Assembly: GCF_031845375.1 (NCBI RefSeq)
Contig: NZ_JAVREK010000005.1
Location: forward strand, 62,001 to 126,000
DNA: 64,000 bases
Direction of reading: 5' to 3'
Source of the DNA: Streptomonospora wellingtoniae
Lineage (GTDB): Bacteria > Actinomycetota > Actinomycetes > Streptosporangiales > Streptosporangiaceae
Below the pieces are notes generated by a model, which worked only from the letters and a program-made list of their open reading frames with translations, had not been told where the DNA came from and made no database searches. How positions within the stretch are numbered: the stretch's first letter is position 1; each line of letters begins with the position of its first letter. The translations under genes were made by a program, and so were the position numbers. Positions 9,829 through 17,660 of the stretch are shown piece by piece.

Positions 9829-9889
9829 GTCGATCTTGTAGCCATCGCGAATGGAAGTCACTTTCTTTCACGATAGCCACAAGATCGAC
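9829..9889 (+). repeat. 61-bp palindromic repeat, copy 1 (orientation A)
   Basis: Left arm GTCGATCTTGTAGCCATCG (9829-9847) pairs at 17 of 19 positions with 9871-9889 around a 23-nt loop. The loop carries the GGAA...TTTC inner dyad of orientation A. It begins 52 bp after the lipoprotein stop. Other copies are at 21122, 37875, 55578 and 61176. Confidence 0.93.
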
Positions 9890-10116
9890 GGGTTTCGGCG
9901 GGTGGCGCACCGGCCTCTCATCCACTAAAGTCCTCAGTGATCGAACACACGTTCGAGATAGGGGAGTGGGGGGCATGACCACGGCAGCGCACGTCAGGGG
10001 TCGGACCGCGCCCGGACCCACCGGGGTCGGGCGCGCCCCCCACTCCCCGTTCGACGACCGCCGGGCACTGCGCCGGGTCGACTGGGACGCGCCGTCGTCT
10101 GCTGCTTTCTACCGCT

Positions 10117-10148
10117 CTCTAGAGGCAGCACTAGAGCCGCGTATAGAG
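10117..10148 (+). promoter_or_regulatory. TAGAG direct repeats at 12-bp spacing, possible leaderless promoter
   Basis: TAGAG occurs at 10120, 10132 and 10144, exactly 12 bp apart; the first lies inside the palindrome CTCTAGAG. The last is within TATAGA (10142-10147), a -10-like box 10 nt before the ATG at 10158. Rare codons (CTA, ATA) if read through suggest this stretch is regulatory rather than coding. Confidence 0.5.
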
Positions 10149-10157
10149 TCCGATGGC

Positions 10158-11369
10158 ATGGACCCCGTGCGCAATCCCTATGCTCCGGGCGCCGGCCAGC
10201 GTCCCCCCGAGCTCGCCGGGCGCGAGCGCGAGCTGCGCCAGTTCGAGGTCGTACTCGAGCGGGTGTCCCGGGGACGGCCGGAGCGCAGCACGGTGCTCAC
10301 CGGGCTGCGCGGCGTCGGCAAGACCGTGCTGCTCAACACCTTCCGGTCGATGGCCATCCAGCGCCTGTGGGGAACCGGCAAGATCGAAGCCCGCCCCGAC
10401 CAGTCGATCCGCCGCCCGGTGGCGGCCGCCCTGCACATGGCCCTGCGCGAGCTCGCGCCGCGCCACCGCGCGCCCGACCGCATCGAGCACGTGCTGGGCG
10501 TTCTGAAGGCGTTCGCCCAGGCCAAGGAGGACGAAGCCGCATCCGGCAAGGCCGGCGCCAAGGCCGCCAAGGGCGGTCCGCGCTGGCAGCCGGGCATCGA
10601 CGTCCCGGCGGTTCGCGGCCGGGCCGACTCCGGCGACCTCGAAATCGACCTGGTCGAACTGTTCCTCGACGCCGCGTCCGTGGCCACCGACCTGGGTGTG
10701 GGCATCGCCCTGTTCATCGACGAGATGCAGGACATCACCCCCGACGACGTCTCCGCCCTGTGCACGGCCTGCCACGAGCTCTCCCAGAACGGCGGGCCGC
10801 TGATCGTCGTCGGCGCCGGGCTGCCGCACCTGCCCGCGGTGCTGTCGGCGAGCAAGAGCTACTCCGAGCGCCTCTTCCGCTACACCCGCATCGACCGGCT
10901 CAGCCGCGACGCGGCCGACTACGCGCTCACCGCACCGGCCGACACCGAGGCGGTCGCCTTCGACTCCGGGGCGCTCGCAGCGCTCTACGAGGTCTCCGAC
11001 GGCTACCCCTACTTCGTGCAGGCCTACGGCAAGGTCACCTGGGACCACGCGCTGGACACCCCGATCACCGCCGAGGACGTCGAGATCGCGGCGCCCGAGG
11101 CCGAGGAGGAGCTCGCGGTCGGCTTCTTCGGCAGCCGCTACGAACGCGCCACCCCGGCCGAGCGCGACTACATGCGGGCGATGGCGTCGCTGGGCGACGA
11201 GCCGGTGCAGACCACCGAGGTCGCCACCTCCCTAGGCCGCCGGCCCTCCAGCCTCTCGCCCGCCCGCGACAGCCTGATCAAGAAGGGCCTCATCTACAGC
11301 GCCGAGCGCGGCACCATCGCGTTCACCGTCCCGCACTTCGGCCGCTTCCTCCGCCGCCAGCCGGACTGA
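10158..11369 (+). CDS. AAA/STAND-type ATP-binding protein
   Basis: A 403-aa P-loop ATPase of unknown role. The Walker A motif is GLRGVGKTVLLN (near residue 44), Walker B is ALFIDEMQDI (about residue 187), and VVGAGLPHLP probably holds the sensor region, as in archaeal-type and MSP-domain ATPases. The C-terminal part (ATSLGRRPSSLSPARDSLIKKGLI) reads as a winged helix. I prefer the ATG at 10158 (MDPVRNPYAPGAG, which I recall as the usual N-terminus); an ATG at 9975 with a GGGGAGTGGGGGG site would add 61 residues with atypical codons. TAGAG/CTAG clusters lie before and after the gene. Confidence 0.82.
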   Translation: MDPVRNPYAPGAGQRPPELAGRERELRQFEVVLERVSRGRPERSTVLTGLRGVGKTVLLNTFRSMAIQRLWGTGKIEARPDQSIRRPVAAALHMALRELAPRHRAPDRIEHVLGVLKAFAQAKEDEAASGKAGAKAAKGGPRWQPGIDVPAVRGRADSGDLEIDLVELFLDAASVATDLGVGIALFIDEMQDITPDDVSALCTACHELSQNGGPLIVVGAGLPHLPAVLSASKSYSERLFRYTRIDRLSRDAADYALTAPADTEAVAFDSGALAALYEVSDGYPYFVQAYGKVTWDHALDTPITAEDVEIAAPEAEEELAVGFFGSRYERATPAERDYMRAMASLGDEPVQTTEVATSLGRRPSSLSPARDSLIKKGLIYSAERGTIAFTVPHFGRFLRRQPD

Positions 11370-11432
11370 GGCAGGGCGGGCGCGTGCGGCGTGTGACGTA
11401 TGTCGGGTTGTATCGGCGTTTCTCGGATTTTT

Positions 11433-11536
11433 GCTAGATCACGCTAGACAGGGCAAGAGGCACCGAGGCGCCGCATCGCTAGAAGTCTCTAGATGGATCT
11501 AGCGCATATTTTATAGAGCGCTAGATAGGCGTAGAG
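11433..11536. promoter_or_regulatory. GCTAGA/TAGAG cluster downstream of the ATPase
   Basis: GCTAGA occurs at 11433, 11443, 11478 and 11520, with its reverse complement at 11498, plus TAGAG at 11514 and 11532. Six CTAG tetramers, rare in such GC-rich DNA, fall within 95 bp. The stretch is also AT-rich (CATATTTTATAGAG). It may be a multi-site protein binding region or a promoter; it overlaps the end of the pseudogene. Confidence 0.5.
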
Positions 11537-11878
11537 ATGCGCCCTCGGCGCCGGTGCCGCAGTCGGCGCATCGGTCGCAGAAGCGGGAGGAGACGGCGGC
11601 GCAGTCGACCAGCGGCAGCACGGCCGAGCGATCCGCGCACTCGTTGCGCACCCCGACGGTCGTGCCGAGCGAGAGCCGGATAGGCGGCCCCGCGCACATC
11701 GCCCTGGGCCGGGTCGCCGACGGCGGGGTCGTACCAGGAGACCGTGCCCCGAACGCGGCCTCCGCCCGCAGCGGGCTCCTTCGGCGGAGCCGCGTCCCAC
11801 ACCGCGAACGGCGGCTGGGTGGTCGCCGGCACCGACGCGTAGACGGTGCCGTCTCCGCGGGCGCACGTCGACGGGCAT
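11511..11878 (-). pseudogene. frameshifted remnant of an unknown small gene
   Basis: An ATG at 11878 with AAGGAGG upstream starts MPVDVR. The coding signal then jumps frame to DGTVYASVPATTQPPFAVWD...GTVSWYDPAVGDPAQ and again to RLSLGTTVGVRNECADRS...FCDRCADCG, ending TAA. Each segment keeps GC-rich third positions only in its own frame, as real coding DNA would, so one gene of about 120 codons seems to have suffered two frameshifts (or sequencing errors). The four-cysteine end could bind metal. Family not recognised. Confidence 0.5.
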
Positions 11879-12129
11879 GGCGCCTCCTTCGGTGGTCCTG
11901 GCCCATTGTCGCCGCGGGCGGCTCGGGAGCGGCTCCACACGCCGGAGTCGCCGCATTTCGCGGCCGTACCGGTACCGGGCGGGGCGGACGCGCCGCGGCG
12001 GGCGCGGCCGCGGCTGCGGCGGACCCCTCCGCACCCTCCGATGACCGAGCGTCACGCGGCGCGGTGGCCGCTCAGCTCGGGAGGCCGAAGGCGAACCGCC
12101 CGGGCGAGCGTGACCTGGGACGACTCGCA

Positions 12130-12144
12130 CCCCCCCCCCCCCCC
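12130..12144. repeat. 15-base poly(C) tract
   Basis: An uninterrupted run of 15 cytosines lies 162 bp before the sigma-factor start. Such tracts are prone to slippage; this may be a variable tract or an assembly uncertainty. Confidence 0.85.
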
Positions 12145-12306
12145 ACAACAGGGCATCGAACGTCCCGTTTGTGCAGAGATGAGGCCGATGAGAGCTACCG
12201 ATTACTCCCGCCGTGACACAGTGAAATCACGATGGCGATGTGAGCCGGGGATGCGTTCCGGGCCGCGGTCCGGGTGCGCACCTACCGACTCCGGGGCGGT
12301 GATCGC

Positions 12307-12825
12307 GTGACGGGAACAGCACACAAGTCGAGGTACGAGGAGTTCTCCGCTTACGTCAGCGATCGCGGTCCTGCGCTGCTGCGCATGGCGCGCTCCCTGG
12401 CCAACAACAGCTCCGAGGCCGAGGACCTGCTGCAGGCCGCCCTGATCAAGACCTTCTTCGCCTGGGACAGGATCGCCAGCCCCAACGCCCGCGACGGCTA
12501 CGTCCGCCGCGCCATGGTCAACACCCAGATCTCGGAATGGCGCCGGCAGCACATGTCGATCTATCCCACCGGTGACATCCCCGACCAGCGCATCGAAGAC
12601 CCCACCTGGAAGACCGACCTCGCCGACTCCGTCCACCGCGCCATCAGCCGGCTACCCGACCGGCAGCGGACCATGGTCGTACTGCGCTACTACCAGGACA
12701 TGACCGAGGTCCAGATCGCCGACCGGCTGGGCGTCACCCTCGGCACCGTCAAGAGCACCCTCTCCCGCGCGGTGAACAAGCTCCGCCAGGACGCGGACCT
12801 CACCATCGACCGTGCGACGACCTGA
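12307..12825 (+). CDS. SigE-family ECF sigma factor
   Basis: RNA polymerase sigma factor of the short ECF/SigE type (172 aa). Region 2 covers about residues 12-80 (LLRMARSLANNSSEAEDLLQAALIKTFFAWDRI), and region 4 about 110-165 (LPDRQRTMVVLRYYQDMTEVQIADRLGVTLGTVKSTLSRA), with the helix-turn-helix that reads the -35 box. The GTG at 12307 gives the usual N-terminus. No anti-sigma gene is adjacent, as is common for this subgroup. The poly(C) tract and the damaged gene lie upstream. Confidence 0.92.
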   Translation: MTGTAHKSRYEEFSAYVSDRGPALLRMARSLANNSSEAEDLLQAALIKTFFAWDRIASPNARDGYVRRAMVNTQISEWRRQHMSIYPTGDIPDQRIEDPTWKTDLADSVHRAISRLPDRQRTMVVLRYYQDMTEVQIADRLGVTLGTVKSTLSRAVNKLRQDADLTIDRATT

Positions 12826-12901
12826 TCGGGGCTCGGCGGCCGCGCTCCCGGTCATTCGTTTTGCGCCGAGCACCGGGCGCTCGGTAGTGTTGTTCCGGCC
12901 A

Positions 12902-12990
12902 GGAGGCTTCGCCTAGTCCGGTCTATGGCGCCGCACTGCTAATGCGGTTAGGGTTCACGCCCTTCCGGGGTTCAAATCCCCGAGCCTCCG
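12902..12990 (+). tRNA. tRNA-Ser (GCT)
   Basis: Acceptor GGAGGCT pairs with AGCCTCC. The anticodon stem CCGCA/TGCGG closes the loop CTGCTAA with anticodon GCT, a long variable arm (AGGGTTCACGCCCTT) marks a class II tRNA, and GGGG-TTCAAAT-CCCC is the T arm. CCA is not encoded. Confidence 0.95.
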
Positions 12991-13055
12991 CAGGTCAGAA
13001 GGGGTCTGTCGCACAGCGGCAGACCCCTTCGCCGTGTTGCGGGTCGCATCCCCGG

Positions 13056-13223
13056 TCAGAAGACGGGACCCCACCAGCCGAGGTGTTCGCCGAGGTAGGC
13101 CGCTCCGATCAGCAGGAGGACGAGGGCGTAGCAGCCGAGGAACTCCAGGCAGCCGCTTTCGCGGAAGAGCCACCCGAGGACGATCAACAGGAGGACGGCC
13201 GCGGTCGGACCGATGATGATCAC
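13056..13223 (-). CDS. 55-aa two-helix membrane protein
   Basis: A small protein reading VIIIGPTAAVLLLIVLGWLF, then a short RESGCLEFLG turn, then CYALVLLLIGAAYLGEHLGWWGPVF. That is two hydrophobic helices in 55 residues, ending in Trp-Trp-Gly-Pro. The start is a GTG without an obvious ribosome site; no upstream in-frame ATG exists. Codons are GC-rich at third positions, which supports real coding. It lies between tRNA-Ser and another small membrane protein on the same strand. Function unknown. Confidence 0.65.
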   Translation of the reverse strand: MIIIGPTAAVLLLIVLGWLFRESGCLEFLGCYALVLLLIGAAYLGEHLGWWGPVF

Positions 13224-13358
13224 GGGGTGCTTTTACCCGTTCATGACCCGGCGGACACTCCTGTTTCCCCCGCCCTGATCGGCGCGCCGCCCGACGAGCG
13301 GCGAGGGCCGAAGATCCGCGCGGTCCTCAAGCGCCCCGTCGACTGAGCGTCAAGCGGT

Positions 13359-13682
13359 TCAGTCCCGCGTGAGGCGGCTTCTGATCTCCTGGAGCACCGC
13401 CCTCCAAAGCCACGAGGCCGTCGTCGGGCCGGCGACGAGGATCGCGATGCCCGCGTACACCACCTGATCGGTTTCGGTCTCGGCGCACCGCCCTTCGGGA
13501 AAGCGGGTCCCGGCCTCCCAGAGGAAGCCGCAGTCACCGTAGCCTTCCCCGAACACGGGCACCGGTCCGAGGAGCAGGCAGGCAGCCGCCCCCCATGCCA
13601 GCACGGCGATCGTGGCCACATGCCAGTAGCGGGTGCTGATGTACTCCCCGATGGGGGCCAAGGTGGAAGGTGTGTCACTCAT
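13359..13682 (-). CDS. small membrane protein
   Basis: A 107-aa product starting MSDTPSTLAP, with hydrophobic helices near residues 22-42 (HVATIAVLAWGAAACLLLG) and 71-87 (VVYAGIAILVAGPTTAS), separated by an outward-looking Cys-containing loop (GDCGFLWEAGTRFPEGRC). An in-frame ATG 36 bases further upstream exists, but the ATG at 13682 has AGGA before it and gives a cleaner start. Not recognised. It is on the same strand as the 55-aa protein and may be co-transcribed with it. Confidence 0.7.
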   Translation of the reverse strand: MSDTPSTLAPIGEYISTRYWHVATIAVLAWGAAACLLLGPVPVFGEGYGDCGFLWEAGTRFPEGRCAETETDQVVYAGIAILVAGPTTASWLWRAVLQEIRSRLTRD

Positions 13683-13950
13683 GGGGGTTCCTGTCGCCGT
13701 CGTGCAAGCCTCGCCCACCCAAGCACAGCCCTACGCCTACCGGCATGCGGGGATCACTTCAGCCTCAAGCGGCTTCCCGGCCCGTCCGATCCCGAGAGGC
13801 CGGAACACCGGGTCGCCGACCGCCGCCAACGTGTCGACACCGAAGTCCATACCGGGTACGACCGGGACGGGGCCGATGTCCCGCGAAGGCGGGCGACCTG
13901 CCGGGAACCGGCGAGGCGATCGGGCCGACCGATGCGGTGTGCCGATCGGC

Positions 13951-14253
13951 TTACCCGGGGACCTTGGTGACCCGGACGGAACCGGTGCCGTCGATGATCT
14001 GCCAAGAGTTCGCGAGCACCCGGGCGAGCGGCAGGAAATCGCGCTCCGCCGGGGTGGTGATCTCGCTAACGGGATCGAGCGCCGCGAAGACGCACCAGCC
14101 CTTTCCGGCGACCTTGCACGCCCAAGGGGCCAGTTCGGCGGGCATCTCCTCGGGCAGACCGCCGTCCGTCTCCGGCTCCAGCGCGATCCCGCGCCGGTCG
14201 GCTTCGCGCTGCATGACGCGGGCGGCGTGCTCGCCCACTGCCAGGTGCGTCAC
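13951..14253 (-). CDS. hypothetical protein, 100 aa
   Basis: A soluble 100-aa protein (MTHLAVGEHAARVMQREADRRG...) with an acidic/neutral middle segment WACKVAGKGWCVFAALDPVSE and an ending WQIIDGTGSVRVTKVPG. There is no signal peptide, helix bundle or motif I can assign. An AAGGAGTGACC sequence just before the ATG provides a good ribosome site. It is separated by about 220 bp from the TetR gene upstream on the same strand. Confidence 0.7.
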   Translation of the reverse strand: MTHLAVGEHAARVMQREADRRGIALEPETDGGLPEEMPAELAPWACKVAGKGWCVFAALDPVSEITTPAERDFLPLARVLANSWQIIDGTGSVRVTKVPG

Positions 14254-14475
14254 TGGTCACTCCTTCGAGGATCGCGCCATGACCCGTACTCGGTGCGGTC
14301 GTCCGCCCGGACACGTTCCACCGTGCAACGACGATAACCGGTCACCCCGCGCCGAAGGGCCGCGAACCCGATAACCGCCCCGGCGGCCGCTCCGCGCCGA
14401 GGGCCGCGGCCTGCCCGGGCGTCGCGGCCGACCTGCGCGATCCCGTCGCGGCATGCCGTGGCTGAGCAGCGGGGC

Positions 14476-15057
14476 CTACTCGGCTGCGCCGTCGGCGGAC
14501 GGGTGGAGGAGGCGGGCCGTGAGGTCGCGGACCGTCCGCATCCTGGCCTCGCCGCCGTCGATGCCGCAGTGCGCGATGGCGCCTTCCAGGAGGAGGAACA
14601 CGTGCTCGGCGAGGTCGTCGGCGTCGGCGCCCGGCGCGTCCTCGGCGATGAGGTCGGCGAGGCGTGCGCGCACGGAGCGCTTGTGCTCCCTGATGACGGC
14701 CCGGCCCGCGTGGCCGGGGGGAAGCTCGGCGGCGGCGTTGATGAAGGCGCAGCCGCGCTCGACGTCCAGCCGGGGGTGCCAGATGTATGCGTCGACCAGC
14801 GCCAGGGTGCGCGGGGACGCGGCGGCGGCCAGGCCCTCCTCCAGGTAGGCCCACCAGTCCTCATGGCGCCGACGCAGATAGCGCACCACCAGCTCGTCCT
14901 TCGAGCCGAAGCGGTCGTAGAGGGTCTTCTTCGTCACACCGGCGGTGTCGGCCACCAGCGCCACCCCGACCGCGTTGATGCCGTCGCGGTAGAACAGGCC
15001 GCCCGCAGCGTCGAGGATGCGCTGTCCGGCCGGTGTCGTGTCCGCTGGTGTCGCCAT
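14476..15057 (-). CDS. TetR-family repressor
   Basis: A 193-aa regulator with the N-terminal TetR helix-turn-helix (residues about 10-55: ILDAAGGLFYRDGINAVGVALVADTAGVTKKTLYDRFGSKDEL) and a ligand-binding C-terminal domain containing a single-Cys segment ERGCAFINAAAELP. It is divergent from the MFS transporter, with 95 bp between the starts and two palindromes in the gap. It probably represses both itself and the transporter until a substrate binds. The ATG at 15057 is chosen; a longer start would run into the operators. Confidence 0.92.
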   Translation of the reverse strand: MATPADTTPAGQRILDAAGGLFYRDGINAVGVALVADTAGVTKKTLYDRFGSKDELVVRYLRRRHEDWWAYLEEGLAAAASPRTLALVDAYIWHPRLDVERGCAFINAAAELPPGHAGRAVIREHKRSVRARLADLIAEDAPGADADDLAEHVFLLLEGAIAHCGIDGGEARMRTVRDLTARLLHPSADGAAE

Positions 15058-15069
15058 GCCGCTAACTAT

Positions 15070-15083
15070 ACCCACCGGTGGGT
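15070..15083. promoter_or_regulatory. palindromic operator ACCCACCGGTGGGT
   Basis: A perfect 14-bp palindrome 13 bp upstream of the tetR start, placed to block its own transcription. Confidence 0.65.
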
Positions 15084-15117
15084 TGACTCAACCCTGCACA
15101 CCGCCCACCCTGGAATG

Positions 15118-15133
15118 TATACCGATCGGTATA
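15118..15133. promoter_or_regulatory. palindromic operator TATACCGATCGGTATA
   Basis: A perfect 16-bp palindrome of TetR type, 20 bp upstream of the MFS start codon, likely overlapping its promoter. Confidence 0.75.
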
Positions 15134-15152
15134 TTCAACGGGAGGGTGAGGC

Positions 15153-16544
15153 ATGACGGGGCAAGGTGCAGACGGCGGCGGCTCCACCGCACCGGCGCAG
15201 GAGAGCGCGCCCGGGGCCGTGCCCGCGCTGCGGCTCGCCGCGGCGGGGATCACGCTCATCGCGGCCTGCTACGGGCTCGCGCGCTTCGCGTACGGGCTGT
15301 TCGTTCCGGTGCTCAGCGCCGAATTCGGCCTCAGCGCCGCGGCAGCCGGCGCCATCGCCTCGGCGAGCTACGCGGGCTACTGCGCCGCCGTCGTCGCGGC
15401 CTCGGCCGCGACTCCCCGATGGGGGCCGCGCGCGGTAGCCGTCGCGGCGGGTGCCGCGGCGGCGTCGGGGACCGGGCTGATCGCGGCCGCGCCCGGCGCC
15501 GCGGTGCTCGCCGCCGGAGTGGTGCTCACCGGTGCCAGCAGCGGAGCGGTCTCCCCGCCGCTGGCCGGCGCGGTGGCGAGGTGGGTGCGGCCCCGGCACG
15601 CGGACCGCGTGCAGAGCGTCGTGAACGCCGGAACCGGGCTCGGCGTCATGGTCTCGGGACCCGTCGCCCTGCTGTTCGCCGAGGAGTGGCGGCTGCCCTG
15701 GGCGGTGTTCGCGTGCGCCGCGACGGCGGCGACGCTGTGGACTGCCGCCGTGGTCCCGCCCCACCGAGGGCGACTCGCGTCCGCCGCCCGATCGGGCGGC
15801 GGCAGGGGCATTGGAGCGGGCTCCTCCGCGCCCGGGCACCGGGGCCGGCCGGCGCGCACGCCCGCCGCGCGGGGGCTGCCCGCCGGTGCGCCGCGGCTGC
15901 TCGCCGCGGCGGGTGTGATGGGCGCCGCCAGCTCCGCCGTGTGGACCTTCGGCCGCGACGTGGCCGTCGCGCAGGGGGCGAGCGAGCCCGCCTCCACAGG
16001 CATGTGGATCGTTCTGGGCGCGGCCGGCCTCTTCGGAGCGCTGACCGGGGACATCGCCGCCCGCGCCGGGCTGCGCCGCGCATGGTTCGGCGGGATGGTC
16101 GCGCTCGCCGCCGCGACGGCGGGGCTCGTGCTCGCGGCGGGCAGCACGCCGGGCATCCAGATCGCGGGCGGCCTCTTCGGGGCCGTCTACATCGCGCTGA
16201 CCGCCGTGCTGCTGCTATGGGGCACGCGCGTCTACACCGAATCGCCCGCGTACGGCGTCGGCGCGGCGTTCCTGGCGATCGCGGCGGGCCAGGCCGCCGC
16301 CTCGCCCGCGGTCGGCGCGCTCAGCGACGCCTTCGGCCCCGGCGCCGCATTCGCGTCCGCCGCGCTGGTGGCCGCCGCCGGCGCCGCGCTCGGGCCTGCG
16401 GCAGGCCGGCGTCCGCACCGCCCGGAGCGCGCGCGGGAACGCGCGCGGGCCGGAGGGCGCGTGCGCGATCCCGACGAGGCCCCCGGCGGCGGAGGGATCC
16501 CTGCGGCCGGTGACCACGGCCGGCATCCATCGCCGCCGAGGTGA
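15153..16544 (+). CDS. MFS transporter (YbfB/YjiJ type)
   Basis: A 463-aa major-facilitator protein with about 12 membrane helices. Helix 1 contains ACYGLARFAYGLFVPVL, the pattern of the YbfB/YjiJ group, and helix 4 has TGASSGAVSPPLAGAVARWV. A long basic Gly/Arg-rich loop sits mid-protein (about residues 205-250), and a hydrophilic tail of about 45 residues ends it. GGGAGG precedes the ATG. With the divergent TetR gene it resembles a drug- or metabolite-efflux unit; the substrate cannot be read from sequence. Confidence 0.88.
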   Translation: MTGQGADGGGSTAPAQESAPGAVPALRLAAAGITLIAACYGLARFAYGLFVPVLSAEFGLSAAAAGAIASASYAGYCAAVVAASAATPRWGPRAVAVAAGAAAASGTGLIAAAPGAAVLAAGVVLTGASSGAVSPPLAGAVARWVRPRHADRVQSVVNAGTGLGVMVSGPVALLFAEEWRLPWAVFACAATAATLWTAAVVPPHRGRLASAARSGGGRGIGAGSSAPGHRGRPARTPAARGLPAGAPRLLAAAGVMGAASSAVWTFGRDVAVAQGASEPASTGMWIVLGAAGLFGALTGDIAARAGLRRAWFGGMVALAAATAGLVLAAGSTPGIQIAGGLFGAVYIALTAVLLLWGTRVYTESPAYGVGAAFLAIAAGQAAASPAVGALSDAFGPGAAFASAALVAAAGAALGPAAGRRPHRPERARERARAGGRVRDPDEAPGGGGIPAAGDHGRHPSPPR

Positions 16545-16571
16545 CCTACCGGGACGCGGACGGCAAAGAGC

Positions 16572-17558
16572 TCAGCCCCGGCGGCGGCCCGGACTGAGCC
16601 GACACGGGCGCTCGGGGTGGCCAAGCGTCCGGTCGAGCCGTGCGCCGACCCCGCGGCTGCGCGCGCCCGCGGCACCCGACGTCGGCGCCTTCGACGGTTC
16701 CGCGTCGTGCACCTCGCCGGCTCGGCCGGCCTGGCCGACCGGGGCCTCCGACCGACCGGTGCGCAGCAGGCGGAGGGTGTCCCGGCCGAAGGACCACACC
16801 AGCAGCGCCAGCGCGCCCCCCGTCGCGGCCGTGACCGCCGGCACCGGCAGCAGATCCGGCGCCGCAGCCACCAGCGCGATCCCCTGCAGCGCGGCGACGG
16901 CCCGGCGGGCGTCGGACGGCGGAAGGGGCTCGCGCAGACGCGGGACCAGGCGGCCCGCCGCGGCGAACGCGTAGCGCATCGCGCCGATCGCCAGCACCCA
17001 CGCGCCCAGCACCGACAGGGCCGCGTGCACGCTGAGCACCAGCAGCAGGAGCGCGTCTGCCTCCATGTCGAACCGCGCGCCCAGGGCCGACGCCGTCCGC
17101 GTGCGCCGGGCCACCGCGCCGTCCACGGCGTCCAGCACCAGCGCCACCGCGGCGAGGCCGGCCAGCAGGACGTTCGGAACATCGCCGCCGAACAGCCCGT
17201 CGCCGACGAGTGCGGCCACGCCTGCGATCAGTCCGACCCGCGCGAGGGTCACCGCGTCCGCTGGTCCGGCGGGGCCCGCGCGCCGGCGCCGCTGGGCCGC
17301 GGTGTAGGCGGTCCACGTGCCGACGATGCACAGCGACCCCGCGGTCCAGCCCGCCGCGCCCAGTCCCGTCGCCCAGGAGAGTCCGGCCAAGAGGAGGAAC
17401 GCCGCCAGCGCGGCGACGGTCTGGGCCCGCAGCAAAGGCGGGGCCGCGCGTCCGCCGCGTGCGCGGCCGGTCGGCGCCACGGCCGTCCGGGAGGCTGCGC
17501 GGCCGCACCGGCGGTGTCGTCGCCGTTCGGCTTTCGGCTCTGCATTCGCAGCCCGCAT
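16572..17558 (-). CDS. CDP-alcohol phosphatidyltransferase family protein
   Basis: A 328-aa integral membrane enzyme expected to swap CMP of a CDP-alcohol for an alcohol acceptor. The family signature D-x2-DG-x2-AR-x8-G-x3-D-x3-D is present without error (DAVDGAVARR...GARFDMEAD, about residues 139-164). About six hydrophobic helices surround it, and a hydrophilic tail of about 50 residues follows. I chose the ATG at 17558, which has GGGAGG eight bases upstream. It is divergent from the dehydrogenase at 17661, heading a block with a pterin-synthase homologue, a glycosyltransferase and a flippase. The substrate is unknown. Confidence 0.85.
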   Translation of the reverse strand: MRAANAEPKAERRRHRRCGRAASRTAVAPTGRARGGRAAPPLLRAQTVAALAAFLLLAGLSWATGLGAAGWTAGSLCIVGTWTAYTAAQRRRRAGPAGPADAVTLARVGLIAGVAALVGDGLFGGDVPNVLLAGLAAVALVLDAVDGAVARRTRTASALGARFDMEADALLLLVLSVHAALSVLGAWVLAIGAMRYAFAAAGRLVPRLREPLPPSDARRAVAALQGIALVAAAPDLLPVPAVTAATGGALALLVWSFGRDTLRLLRTGRSEAPVGQAGRAGEVHDAEPSKAPTSGAAGARSRGVGARLDRTLGHPERPCRLSPGRRRG

Positions 17559-17660
17559 CAGCGCAGCCTCCCCGCCGGACGCCCGCGCTTCATCGCCGGG
17601 TCGTGCACTCGCGTACCGGGTATCGTACCCAGCGTCGCCCGCCACCCGCCGGGAGGAACC

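Noticed and set aside
9975..10157. 61-residue N-terminal extension of the AAA ATPase
   Set aside because: A good ribosome site exists at 9975, but the last third has rare CTA/ATA codons and the regular TAGAG repeats, so I treat it as upstream DNA; the alternative is noted in the entry.
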